A DNA stretch of 64,000 nt from Monosporascus cannonballus (GCA_004154925.1 QJNS01000062.1:1-64000), one strand, 5' to 3'; shown: positions 24,772 through 37,800, counted from the stretch's first letter. Notes: generated by a model from the sequence alone, not told the origin. Numbers and translations: made by a program.

Positions 24772-27771
24772 TTAAACGCTAATAAGATTCTTAGCAGGTT
24801 TTTAAGTGTTTTCGGAATCCAGGTACTTTTTTCATTTGATTAAGTACTAAATAAATCCGTTTTATTTTTATATATCGAAGATTTTCTTTATCCTATATAT
24901 CTATTCGTCTTTTATCTTTATATCGTTTTATGCTGTACATACTTTAATTACATTTATTATTAATTCGAATAAAGAAACCTAAAATATTATATAGAATTTA
25001 ACCTTGGATAAAAGTTCTAATTAATAATTGTTTTCTAAGATTTTCTTGGCGATTTTATATGGACCGATATATTTGAAATCGAATTTTTTGTTAAGTCGTT
25101 TTGTTTAAATATTTTTGATAACGAAAAAAACCATTTCCCCCTTTTCGAAAATTGGTCCCTTTAATCTTTTCTAATTATAATACTTACTTATTTAACTTCG
25201 TACGAATTCCAATTCTGTTTTTATTTTTTGATATAATTATTATAGCTATTTCGACGTAAGGATCGCTTTAATATTGATTAAATCGTTATTGCGTATTTCT
25301 TTGTAAACTTCTAAAGTAAAATCAATGTTTACGTTCGCAAATATTATCTTATTATTTTCATAATAACTGTTTTTATAAGCTAATGACAGGATTAACAATT
25401 TTTTAATCTAATTATTTTATTCGTAATTAATATAATATCGTAAATAAATTTCTAAGATTTAATTCGTTCGTTTTACTTATTTATCCGTTTAAAGTTTAAA
25501 AGCGTTAAATAATTTAAAATTTAGGCCTATTTATATTATAAGGCCTTATTAAAACTTAAATATAAATATTAATCCTTTATTTAAAATAATATCTATTAAT
25601 AATTTATATATGCTAAAGATATATCTAAAACAAATTTATATTATTTGTTCGGTGTTTATATCTTTATAATATGGTAAAATAATAGGAAAATTTTGTGAAT
25701 CGATCGACGATTACGAAAATACTGTCGTAATATATTGCTATAACTAAATTTTTTAATATAGGAAATTTGGTAATAAAATTAAATATAACTAAATACTATA
25801 ATCATTTTGCAATTAGTAATAGCTGTAATTCTCCGTAAGGCTTATATCGTGGAACTTTTATTCTGGCGTAAATATTATATTATTATATAATTTTTTATGT
25901 AATTAATTTTATTTTAAGAAAAAAATATATATTAAAATTGTTGTAAGGTTTTATAAATCTCTGAATATTCGTATAGCTGATATTAACGTATATTTCGTGC
26001 TAAATCTTTCTGGTATTTTTTTAAAATTTATATTTTGTTCGTTTTCTAATTTCTAAAAAATTATCGTTATATTGCTAGATTTTCTAATACATATCAAAAG
26101 GTATTTTTCGAATTATCGTAATTTATCGCGGACGTAAATATCTTTCGGTAATAGTATTAAAAATTATATGGTTAATTTTAACCAATTTTGTTCGAAATCT
26201 GGTCGTCTGCCTAAAATATCGATCTTGCCGTTTTCTAAACCTGTTTTATAAATAATAACGAAATGAAAATTCGCTAATTTTTCTACGCAACGAAATTATC
26301 GTCCTGTAAATTTCCTAATCGTAATAAATTAGATAAAATTTTAATAATCCGTATAAATCTTAACTTAATACAAATTTCTCTTTAAGAAATATCTGAACTT
26401 TCGGAATGCTATAATAATAGCCATAAATTCCTTATCTGGAATACCATAGTTAAGTTCGGCTCCTTTTAACTTATATGAAAGAATATAATAGGGTGCAATT
26501 TGCCTAAACCATCTCGCTATCCGATCACTACGCCCAACACGTAATCCGAAATATCGGTTTTTAGCTTAACGAGGCGTGCTGGATCATACATAATTAATAC
26601 TGGCTCGCTGATAATCGCATCCTTGATATTCTAAAACGCCTTTTCTGTCTCGGGCGTCCATTTGAACTCTTTTTCCTTCTCCTTGACCATGGTTGGCGTC
26701 TGCCATTCTGTAACTGCAGCGATTTTCTTGGAATCTATCTTGATATGTCCTGGATTAATAATATATCCCAGATATTCCACTTCCTGTACGAGAAACTAAC
26801 TTTTTTCTGCATTAATAAGTAACCTTACGTCCTGTAAAGCTTAAAGAACTTTATGAACGTATCCTGCATATGCTTCTTTCGTTTCTAAAAAAATGAAAAT
26901 ATTATCAAGATAACAAATAACGAAAATATCGAAATATTTTCGTAGTACGTAATTAACTATTTATTGAAAAGTTACTAGTACGTTCGTAAGTTCTATTAAT
27001 GTAACTAAGTACTTAAACAATCCGTATTTCGTCTTAAAGTCTATTTTCTATTCGTATTTTTTTAATCCTAATAAAGTTATATCCATTTTTAATATCGAAT
27101 ATTATAAATTATTTGGCTCCGTAAAATCGGTTTTTTATTTTCGTAATCAAAAGTAATAATATTTCATCTTTAACAGTAATATCGTTCAATTGTCGATAGT
27201 TAACCACAAGTCGTAATTTCCTATTTTTCTTAAGTACGAAAAATATTAGATATCCTACTAGTAATTTCGAATGTTGAATTTATCTTTTTGTAACTGATTT
27301 TCTAGATATTTTTTAAAACGCGTAATTTATTTCCGTTAAAGTTGTAAATGGGGTAAAACTTCGTCGAAAATCTTTTCTTAAGAATTATATCATAATCCTA
27401 TTCGTTATATTCTAGTAATTTTATATGGGGCTCTTTTCTAAAAAGCTGTTCGTATTTATAATATTATAATAGCATATTAGTTAGATTTTCTAACTTTTGG
27501 AACTGTTATTTTAAATCGTTATTTAGTTGCTTTAATTTCGCTTTAATAATAATAACGATACGTTGTATTTTTTTGATGCCTATTTTTTTTATGTTTTATC
27601 TCTTTAAATAGTAAGATTTTTGTTGTATCTTTATATCTACATTTATTGTTATTTTTAATCGAGTATTAATATTTTATTTTTTTGTCCGTTAATAAGATAT
27701 AAAACGAACTTTACCTAGCTAATCTCTTCATTAATTAAGATTTTGTATTGACATATCCATAATAATTCTAA
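24772..27771 (-). pseudogene. Ty3/gypsy family II pol remnant, 5'-truncated and internally deleted
   Basis: Reads on the minus strand. RT active site at about 26,879-26,933 is FVICYLDNIFIF (YLDD altered to YLDN). The thumb is nearly intact (EVEYLGYIINPGHIKID), then EFKWTPETEKAF and the RNase H start EPVLIMYDP, AELNYGIPDKEF. A chromodomain end (YLDSENT) precedes the stop at 24,772-24,774. Compared with the copy at 34,862-40,114 it lacks about 33 codons between the thumb and EFKW. Homology to that copy stops at about 27,771, where a copia remnant begins. The block 26,440-26,900 is far less mutated than its surroundings. Confidence 0.8.
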
Positions 27772-30578
27772 GTAAAAAATAATTATTAACTTAATTAAGT
27801 ATTCTTACTTATTTAAAGAACTTTTGTAATTTAAATTTTATTACGTATAAAAAGTTGTTTTTTAAGTTTTTTAATATTATTTAAAAACGTTATTTTTTTA
27901 TTAAATTATACGTTTCGAATAATAATAATAATAACCTTATTAATTAACAGATTCTAGATCTTGTAAATATTCGTAAATTGATAATTAATGAAATAACTTA
28001 TTTATGTTTTAAGATTTAATTTTTAAAGTTTTTATTTTTTTTCTTTATACCAGTAATTATTATAAAGTAAGCCATATAATTATATGTTTGTAAATAAATT
28101 TATTAAAGTTTTTATTAAGCATTATTATGCAGTTTTCGTACGTTAGATAAATATAATAAATTTCGTATAGGCTTTGCTAAAGAAATCTGTATTTAAAAGT
28201 ACGATTATATAGGTATACTGCTGTTTTAAAAATATGTACGATTAAAAACGAAGGTAATTTAACATTATTTCGTATTATAATTGTTTTTTTCTCAATTATA
28301 CTTCTTAAATACTTTGTACCCCCGTTTTCAGCTTAGGTACATAATATTAAAAGTTTAAATGTAATATTAAAAGAAAACAATTAGAATATATTTTTAGCTG
28401 GGAATTTTTCAAAACTCTATTATTATATTTGAATATTTATAGAAATATTTTGTTTTAGTTTTTTAAAATTCTTAAATAGTATCGGAATATTATAATTAAT
28501 ATATTTTGCTTTTAGTTTTTAACGTAAATATCTTAAATAAAACTTAAATATCGATCGGTTGTAAATATACCCTATTTATAACCTTTAAGGTTTTTTTCGA
28601 AATCTGTAAAATTAATAACGATTTTTTGTTTTAATTGAAAAACTTTTTTCCCTAGGTATACGGCGTATTTGCCTTTTGATTTTCGCCTGGTTACATATTT
28701 AGCATTCGATTATTATAAGGCCTTTTAGACGGATTTCTTTCGTATAGGATTGCAATTGTGCGATTACTTCGAGTTCTAGATATCTTAGTCTTAGATGCTA
28801 TATAGAGTCGTTACTGATTCGTAATAATTTCGTTATTTACGAATTAACGTTTCGCTTACAAATTACTAAAGTTATATAGGTAATTATTACGTTAATATTT
28901 TAGATAACAAACTAATTAAATTTATCTGTTAACGTAATAATTAATTAATTATATTTATTTCGAATAAAAGTATTGATTTTTCGATTGTTCTATTAATAAC
29001 CTTTTTTTCGAAGCTGCCGAAGAAACACTAGGTTATATATGAAGTTTTCGTAATATGTTACGTCGTATAAATATAACGCTTTTGCATTACTAAGGTTTCG
29101 AAATATTGTATCGATCTTTTCGTACCTTTTAATCGGAACGAAATTATTATTTGCGTATATTTCGATATTTTATACGGTGAATTTAAAGCTGAAGAATTTG
29201 TTAATAAAATTGAAAATATATATTGTTAACTATAAGTTTAAAATAGATAAATTCCTTAAGGAATAAGACGAAACGCTTATAACGCTACGTGAATTAATAA
29301 TTAAAAGTTACGTTAAAATTCGTTTTCCCTTTTTTTAAAATTTAATTTATTTATATAGATGTTTTTTCTATAGTTTTCGATAAACGTTCGATTTTTTTCT
29401 TTTAAAAATTAATCGGCGGTAATTTAACCTTAAACGTATATTTTTATTTTATCGTTAAAACGGAAATTTGTTAAGGTTTTATTAAAGAATGTATAATAAT
29501 ACTAAAATAATATATAGTAAATGCTTAAATAGACCTTATAACGAATATCTTACGTATTCGATTTTTATCGTTTTCGTTTGTTAACGTTTCGATTTATATA
29601 AAAGCTTTTACAATTGCTTTGTTTCGTTTTACGTCTCGAGGATTTTTTTTCGCAATTAAAAATTAATAGGTTTAGTATTTTTTTAATTAAGATTATCTTA
29701 ATAAAGGTATCTATAAAGACTTTTTAAAACGTCGGAAACGTTATTTTGATATTTCGTGATGTAAATGTAAAATAGGCTATAATCTAATAATTCAGAACGT
29801 TAACTGCCGCTTTTTAAAAACTGATCATACCGTTATTAATCTTAGCTTTTTTTTATTATCTAAAAGATAATAATCTATGTTTTAATTATAAGAGCTAATG
29901 CTGTATATAAATCGTTAATCTATATAATCGTCGTTTTCGTTTTTAAAATATTATGTCGTTATTTTAAGATCATAATCTTTTATTGTTTTATAATTTATTC
30001 GTTTAACTTTTTGTTAAATTTTGAAATTTATTTTACCGTTTCGCGATATTTTCGTCAAGTATTATTTAAAAGCTTATTATTATATATCTTACTTAATTCG
30101 GCAAATTTAGCGTATTATTTCCGTAAGTTTTTTTAAGGAGGAAATTCGTTTTTTTGATCGTTAAAAATATTAATTCCAGGACTTATTTCGTTAGGTTGTT
30201 AACCTTTTTACGAAAAATATGGCATTTTCGATTTTTGAAAATATATACCGCAGAATCCTAATTATAAGTTTATTTACTCTCGGTTATTATCTTCAAAGTA
30301 TTTATTGGGTATCTCGTAAAATTAATTTTTTCGGTAATTTTTCCGAACGATAAGGATAAAAATAAGGTGTTAGATCGCGCCGTATAGCGAATTCGTTTTT
30401 TGGGATAAAAGATTATATCTGGTTTTATTGGTTTGATAGGCTACGGAAATAACTAATCGAGATCGATAAAATCTTAAATATCAAACGCTTATCTTTTAAA
30501 CTGGAATTCGCCCTTAAAACGATCCCAATCCTTGGGTCTCTTATAAATAATTAAGGACGTCGATTGTACGGTCGCCAT
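27772..30578 (-). pseudogene. Ty1/copia gag-integrase remnant
   Basis: Starts with ATG at 30,576-30,578 on the minus strand and reads MATVQSTSLIIYKRPKDWDR, then KGEFQF, the 'W..W...F' type of copia gag. Near 28,690-28,800 the pre-integrase/zinc region is legible (HLRLRYLELEVIAQLQ, then KRQIRRIPRE), followed by a start of the integrase core (TDRY). No copia RT is seen. The remnant ends where gypsy homology begins at about 27,771, so it is truncated. Stops at Trp/Gln positions show RIP. Which element broke the other is unclear. Confidence 0.65.
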
Positions 30579-30799
30579 TATTATTGTTAAGGTATATAAA
30601 TAATTAATACTGATATATAGTTTATATCGTCTTAATAACAACTAATTAATAAATATATATACGAATTAAACGAATAAAACTTATAATTATTAGATATAAG
30701 GGACATCAGTTATGTTGTTGTATTTCTCTGAGTTGTACGTGCTATCGCACGCGTATAACTTTAAGTAATTTAGCCACGGAACATATTTATCTCAGCTAG
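30579..30799. other. Copia leader or LTR-side sequence, ends not resolved
   Basis: Lies upstream of the copia gag start on the minus strand and should hold its leader and 5' LTR. From 30,700 the sequence is less AT-rich (gttgtacgtgctatcgcacg). I found no second copy in the window, so LTR limits cannot be set. Confidence 0.4.
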
Positions 30800-30917
30800 C
30801 TTAGGCCTCCCTGGCTCGTTTTCTCAATTTCTTCAAAGTTACTCAAGTACCGCTCCACAACGCTAAATATTAACTAATCAAATCCCAAATCCCCGTAACG
30901 AGCCAGCGAGGCCTAAG
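30800..30917. repeat. 118-bp inverted-repeat element (MITE-like)
   Basis: Arms of 21 bp (30,800-30,820 and 30,897-30,917) are inverted copies with one mismatch (CTTAGGCCTC/CTGGCTCGTT). The loop of 76 bp has no coding capacity. Unlike everything around it the segment keeps normal CpA and CpT content, so it escaped or postdates RIP. No clear target duplication is visible. Alternatives are a transposon end or a regulatory hairpin. Confidence 0.55.
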
Positions 30918-33826
30918 TTATAATTACGTAAAAACGGTTTCGTTTGATATATTTGCTTTTTTAAAAAAACAAAAATCCATAATAATTTAATAATAATACG
31001 TTTTTATAAATATATATATATATACGATCACCTTAATTATGGCTTATTATTAATATTACGATAATTTTAATTAAAACTTATTTGTTATTCCTAAACCTTA
31101 ACGCGTATAATAATTACAGCCCGAACCCGTTATGTTATTATCCCTTTTTTTAAAATACGATAAATCCGAATTTTTTTAATTTTACGGGGTTACGTCTTTA
31201 AAACAAAATATACGTATGCGTACTTTGAATTTCTGGCATTAATATAAAAAAATTAATATAACGTTTAAACATTTTATTCGTAATTAGGTTTTATACGACG
31301 ATTTAAGCCAAAGTATTAATTTAACTTTTTGGATTAATTAATTAATTAATATATTAAAAGAAAAATAAATACGCCAACGGTTATTAATATGCGGAAATTA
31401 ATAGGAATTTTTAATTTTTGCTAATTAGGATCCCGTTAAATATAAATACCATAATATATTATACGAGAAATTTATAATTTTCGTAAAAAGGCCTAGATTT
31501 CGCCGCCCGCCGGAAAAATTATTATTTAAAATTAACGTAATCTATATTACTTTGGATAAAGGTTAACGTTTTATAAAAAGGTTTACCTTTAATTAATTTA
31601 AATTTTTAAATTAAATAATTGTATATTTAAGAAAAAAATAATAATCGTATAATACGAAATGGAAAATGAAACGGTTTCGTAATAATAACGATCTGGATAT
31701 TTTTATATATTTTTTTATAATCCTAATTATTATAATTAAGAAAATCTTTAAAATTAATAATAATTATTTACTTTATTTATTAAGCAAATTTTTATTATTT
31801 TTAGGTTTATTACGGGATAATATCGATATGTTAAAAAGGTTAGATATTTGCGAAAATTATTATATGTTAAATAAAAATATAATTCGGTTAATAAAAAAGA
31901 TTAAAATAACCATATTAATTCTTTTATAATAATATAATTTTAATTAAGATAAATTACGTTTTATAATTAAGTATAATAAGATAATATTATATTTTAATAC
32001 GATAATTATAATATTTAAAATTATATTCGTAATATAGCGTTTCGATATAATACCGTTATACGGAATATTATTACTGCCCTTATCCGGTATTATAGCCGTA
32101 TTTTTTTAAAAAAATTAAAATAATCCATATTCCGGCTTAATTAATATTTTAAAATAAAATAATTTTATAAAACGTTATAATAATATTAAATGCCGTTTAA
32201 TATTTGTTATTAATTCGTAATTAATATTATTTGGATTTTATTTTCGGTTTTTGTTAAACCGTTTTATAAATATAATAAGTAAAAATTTCCCGGTTTTCTT
32301 AAATTAAAATACATACCGTATAATAAATGCCGTTCGATTTCGTTAAATATAATTAACGAAAACGAAGGTATTATTCATAGTATTTATAATATTTATCGAA
32401 AACTTTTTTTAAAAAATATATGGATTTAAAAAAAATTAATTTTATAAATTTTCGGAACGTTTTTATTTTATTTATGGAAATTAGAAAATAATTAGTTATA
32501 TTTGAAAAATATAGGCCAGTTAAGCCGAAATAATCGATTTATATAATAAAAAATGGTAATTTCTTTTTATTTTTGCTTTATTTTATATACAAATAAATTT
32601 TCTATTTATAATTATACGTATTTATTAACCTGATAATATAACGGAAATACATAAAATATAAATAATTTTAGAAACGGATTGTTAATTTTTAAATAAAATT
32701 ACGTAATTATATTAAAAATTGTCGAAATTTTATTTTTTCGAATTTTTTATTTTTTATATATATAATATTTGTATATTTGTATTATTTTTATAGAAATTAT
32801 ATATCTGATATGAATCATTTATAATAAAAACGTTTAATATATATGGAATTTTTCGAAATATTTTAATTGAAAACTTTGTTTCGAAAGCCAAATTTACCGA
32901 ATTTATAAAATATATATGCTTTTGATTAACCGTCGCCGAATTTGAATTTATCGCGCATAATATAGTTTTTAAATATTTTAATTACGCCGGATAAATAAAA
33001 GAAATATCGCGGGATTTTAATTAGGACGCGTTAATAAATAAGAATTTTTTAAAAAAAATTATTATTATTTGTTAATAGTATATTATTTAATAATATAAAT
33101 AATTTAACGGATAATTTATAAATATTTTATTTTTTAATTTAAAAATATAATTTACTTATATTATTTATTAAGTAATATAGTTTTAATTAAAATATACTGA
33201 ATAAAGTTTTTTTATTGAATAATTATAAGGCCCGAAATATTTTTAATACGGTTAATATTTTATAAGGTAATAATTGTTTTAATTTTATTAAAAATAATAA
33301 TTAATTATCGATTAATATTATTTTTATTAATAAAAAATTACGAAATTATTTATATTTCTTTTTAAAAAAACCCAGGTTTATTTATATTTTTTATATATTA
33401 TATAATATGGTAACGTTAATTATATTAGGCGGTTAATACCGATATTATTATTTTTTTATAGGGCCGGTTAATTTAATTACGATAAAAAAATATTTTATTT
33501 CGATTAAATATTACGTCTTATAATATCAAATTAAGTTCGTATTAATTCGATTTTAATATTAAATTTAATTCCGATAAAATCCAAAATAAATATAAAAATC
33601 TTTAATCGAAAAAGGGAATATTATAATCTGTGACTTATTGGCAAATTTCGCCGGTCGAAAAATAATATATATAACGTTAATATTGTTTTTTCCGAAATTC
33701 GTTTTTAATTAGGTACCGTATATCTTTATAATGCGAATTTTATATCCGTTATATTTTTTTTGCGAAATAAACGTTACGTTATTTGGGATTTTTATAATAA
33801 AATTTTCGAATACGTTTATTTTTTAT
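30918..33826. other. Heavily RIP-mutated repeat, left part; class unknown
   Basis: C is almost confined to CpG here. There are no long frames apart from 31,666-31,929 (87 codons), a Lys/Ile/Leu-rich AT artefact. Because the gypsy element at 33,832 is bounded by a perfect target duplication, this DNA was once continuous with 40,550 onward. I could not assign RT, integrase, helicase or transposase motifs. Confidence 0.5.
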
Positions 33827-33831
33827 TTCGG
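33827..33831. repeat. Left target-site duplication (ttcgg)
   Basis: The five bases immediately before LTR F are identical to the five immediately after LTR G (40,545-40,549). This proves one insertion event and fixes both ends of the element. Confidence 0.85.
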
Positions 33832-34201
33832 TGTGACGGCTAGGCGGTTTAACCAACTATTAAATCTAAGTTATACGAGTTTATGTTGGCAGGAGTATTG
33901 TAGAAATCTGAGCAATAGATATAATAACGTATTACGTTTCGTAATACTAAGGGTGCCTTAGATAACGATATTATATTACAAACTGAAATTATTTAAATTA
34001 TAGAAGTAATAAGCGTATATATTTTTATAAATTAATTAAATTTTTATTAAATCTTAACGTTATTAAAGATTTAATGCTATTAGATTCGGTTGGTTTTATA
34101 TGGATTTATTTAAATCTTAATGCCAAAAAAGATCCAAATTACGTAATTCTTTTTTGTAAGTCCGACCTTTTTCGTAGCCGATCTTAGGTTAGGTCGTAAT
34201 A
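33832..34201 (-). repeat. LTR F (3' LTR, gypsy family II)
   Basis: The same length as LTR G (370 bp) and alignable throughout, for example gtccgacctttttcgt near the right end. Differences are mostly transitions. It sits 68 bp upstream of the antisense frame at 34,270, so promoter activity in the plus direction could drive that frame. I see no clear TATA box that would prove this. Confidence 0.85.
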
Positions 34202-34269
34202 CGATTTCCTTTTTCCTAAAATCTTTATTCTTAAAGATTTTCCTTCCTGGTAAATTATTTTTTTTTATT

Positions 34270-34872
34270 ATGGCAGGTCGTATTGCTAACCGTAAATCTC
34301 GTAATCGTCCTAATTAAAAAAAAAGCCTAGATTTCCTAGTTGCTTATATTGTTAAATTTGGTTTTGAAGTTATGCCGTATACGCTTTATTTCGAAAATGG
34401 TACAAAATGTCAAATAATTAAAAAAATTCGTCGTTATAACGAATATATCAAGAACTGTCGTCGCTGTGATAATTCTGGCGTCCTAATCGATTCCTTACGT
34501 CGTATTAAAAAGGAAAAGGATCGTTTAAATCGTAAAAAAGTTATTATTAAAACGACGTTTTTACGCCTTTAGTAAGAATTAAAAAAGGATTTAATACGTA
34601 AATAACGTAATATCGATAAAACTATTAATTGCTTTTTTCGTTTTCGTTATTAAAAAAAGTTTTTTTATGCCAAAGAAATTAAAATTATTAATTGCGGACT
34701 TTAATTAATATATAAGTTAAATAAGTAAAAGCGTACGAAAGCCGAAGTTCCGTTTCCCGTACTATCCCTTATTTCCCTTAATTGGTCTATCCTTAATAAC
34801 CTTAACTAAAAGGTTTTCCTTGGTAATTTCGTCGTTGCTAGTAAAAGTTTTTTAATAAATACTAGGCGCTAA
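34270..34872 (+). pseudogene. Antisense Cys/basic ORF of gypsy family II, copy 2
   Basis: One plus-strand frame of 201 codons with six or seven internal stops (TAA/TAG, explained by RIP of Gln codons). It opens MAGRIANRKSRNR. Residues 19-34 read SLDFLVAYIVKFGFEV. A Cys-bearing block follows (TKCQII, NCRRCDNSG) in which several Tyr sit where Cys would complete a zinc-cluster pattern (TGT to TAT by RIP). Then comes a charged coiled-coil-like stretch (RRIKKEKDRLNRKK). The stop at 34,870-34,872 overlaps the end of pol on the other strand (stop 34,862-34,864). It is colinear with 24,214-24,768. Possibly a nucleic-acid-binding accessory protein, which is inference. Confidence 0.65.
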
Positions 34873-37800
34873 TAAGGTTTTTGGCGGGTTCCCAGGTGTT
34901 TTCGGAATTTAGGTACTTTTTCCATTTAATCAAGTACTAAGTAAATCCGTTTTGTTTTCGTATATCAAATATTTTCTTCATTTTATATGCTCGTTCGTTT
35001 TTCATTTCCATATTATCCTATGCCGTATATACCTTAATAATATCTGCTGTTAACTTAAATAAAAAAATATAAAAAATTAAATAAAATTTAACTTTTAGTA
35101 AAAATTCCAATTAATAATTATTTTCTAAGATTTTCTTAACGATTTTGTATGGACCGATATATTTAAAATCGAATTTTTTATTAAATCGTTTTATTTAAAT
35201 GTTTTTATAACGAAAAAAACTATTTTCCTTTTTCAAAAGTTAATCCTTTTAACCTTTTTTGATTATAATACTTATTTATTTGATTTCGTACGAATTTCAT
35301 TTTTATTTTTATTTCCTAATATAATTATCGTAATTATTTTAACGTAAGGATTACTTTAATATTAATTGGACCGTTATTACGCGTTTTCTTATAAACTTTT
35401 AAAATAAAACCAAAATTTACGTTTATAAATATTATCTTAATATTTTCGTAATAATTAATATTATAAGTTAATTAAGCAATTAATAACTTTTTAACTTAAT
35501 TATTTTATTCATAATTAATATAATATCGTATATAAGTTATTAAGGTTTAGTTTATTCGCTTAATTTATCTATCCGTTTAAGGTTTAAATACGCTGAATAA
35601 CTTATAATTTAAGCCGATTTGTGCTATAAGGCCTTGCCAAAACTTTAATGCAAATATTAATCCTTTATTTAATATAATTTTTATTAATAATTCGTATATA
35701 TTAAAAATATGTTTAAAAAATATATACCAGTTATTCGGCGTCTGTATCCTTATAATATAATAAAAATAGAAAAATTTCGTAAATCGATCGATAATTACGA
35801 AAATACTATTATAATATATTCCGGTAATTAAATTTTTTAATATAAAAAATTTAATAATAAAATTATATATAATTAAATATTATGGTTATTTTGCGACTAA
35901 TAATGATTATAATTCTTTGTATAACTTATATTATCAAACCTTTACTTTGGCGCAAATATTGTATTATCGTATAATTTTTTATACCGTTAATTTTATTTTA
36001 AAAAAAAATATATACGTTAAAATCGTTTTAAAGTTTTGTAAATCCCTAGATATCCATATAATTAATATTCGTATATCTTTCGTACCAGATTTTTTTAACA
36101 TTTTTCTAAAATTTATATCTTATTCGTTTTTTGGTTTTCTAGGAAATTATCATTATATTACTAAATTCTTTAATGCATATCGAAAAGTATTACCCGAATC
36201 GTCGCAATTTATTATAAACGTAGATATCCTTTTATGATAATATCAAAAATTATATAATTAACTTTAATTATTTTTTTTTCGAAATTTAATTACTTACTTA
36301 AAGTATTTGCTTTACCGTTTTTTGAACCTTTTTTATAAATAATAACGAAATCGAAGTTCGCCAATTTTTTCGCATAACGAAATTATCGTTCTATAAGCTT
36401 CCTGGTCGTAATAAATCGGATAAGATTTTAATAATCCGTATAAACTTTAACCTAATATAAGTTTCCCTTTAGGAAATACCTAAATTCTCGAAATGCCATA
36501 ATAATGGCCATAAATTCCTTATTTAAAATACCATAATTAAGTTCGGCTCCTTTTAACTTATACGAAAAAAATGCAATAAGGTGTAATTTGCCTTAATTAT
36601 TTCGTTATCCGATTACTATATTTAACGCGTAATTCGAAATATCGGTTTTTAGTTCGACGGGGCGGTTTAAATCGTATATGATTAATACTGGCTCGCTGGT
36701 AATCGTATCCTTAATATTTTGAAATACCTTTTCCGTATTTAGCATCCATTTAAATTCTTTTTTTTTCTTCGTAAAATTTATTAAGGGTATAATTATTCTG
36801 CTAAAATTTCGAATAAACTTCCTATAATAATTGGCGAATTTAAAGAATACCTATACTTCCTTAATTATCGTTAACGTCTGTTATTTTATAACTATAACGA
36901 TTTTTTTAAGGTTTTTTCTAATATATTTTAGGGTAATAATATATCCCAGATATTTTATTTCCTATATGTGAAACTAACTTTTTTTCGCGTTAACAAATAA
37001 TTTTACGTTCTGTAAAGCTTAAAAAACTTTATAAACGTATTTTACGTATATTTTTTTTATTTCCGAAAAGATAAAAATGTCGTCGAGATAGCAAATGACG
37101 AAAATATCGAGATATTTTCGTAATATATAATTAATTATTCGCTAAAAGGTTATTAATATGTTCGTAAATCCCATTAGAATAACCAAATATTTAAATAATC
37201 CGTATTTCGTTTTAAAAACTATCTTTTATTTATATTCTTTCTTAATCCTAATAAGGTTATATCTATTTTTAAGGTCGAATATTATAAATTATTTAGCTTT
37301 ATAAAGTCGGTTTTTTATTTCCGTAATTAAGGATAATAATATTTGATTTTTAATAATAATATCGTTTAATTATTAGTAATTAATTATAAGTCGTAATTTC
37401 TTATTTTTTTAAGTACGAAAAATATAAGGTATCTTACTGGTAACTTCGAAAGTCGAATTTATTTTTTTTATAACTGATCTTTTAGGTATTTTCTGAAAGT
37501 ACGTAATTCGTTTTTACTGAAATTATAAATAAAGTAAAACTTTATCGAAAATCTTTTTTTAAAAATTATTTCATAATTTTATTCGCTATGTTTTAGTAAT
37601 TTCGTATCGAAATTTTTTTTAAAAAATTGCTTATATTTATGGTATTATAATAACATATTAATTAAATTTTTTAACTTCTTAAGTTATTATTCGTATTGTT
37701 CTAAATTATTATTTAATTATTTTAATTTTATTTTAATAATAATAACGATACGTCGTATTTTTAATACCCGTTTTTTTTATATTTTGTTCCTTTAGGTAAT

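Noticed and set aside
30800..30917. CRISPR-like or tRNA-like structure
   Set aside because: A single inverted repeat with no spacer-repeat periodicity, and a eukaryotic context.
31666..31929. 87-codon open frame as a gene
   Set aside because: Lys/Ile/Leu/Asn-rich and driven by AT content in a RIP-saturated repeat, with no domain.
35917..36237. 106-codon plus-strand frame
   Set aside because: Lies opposite the RNase H/integrase part of the gypsy pol and has the hydrophobic composition of an antisense shadow.
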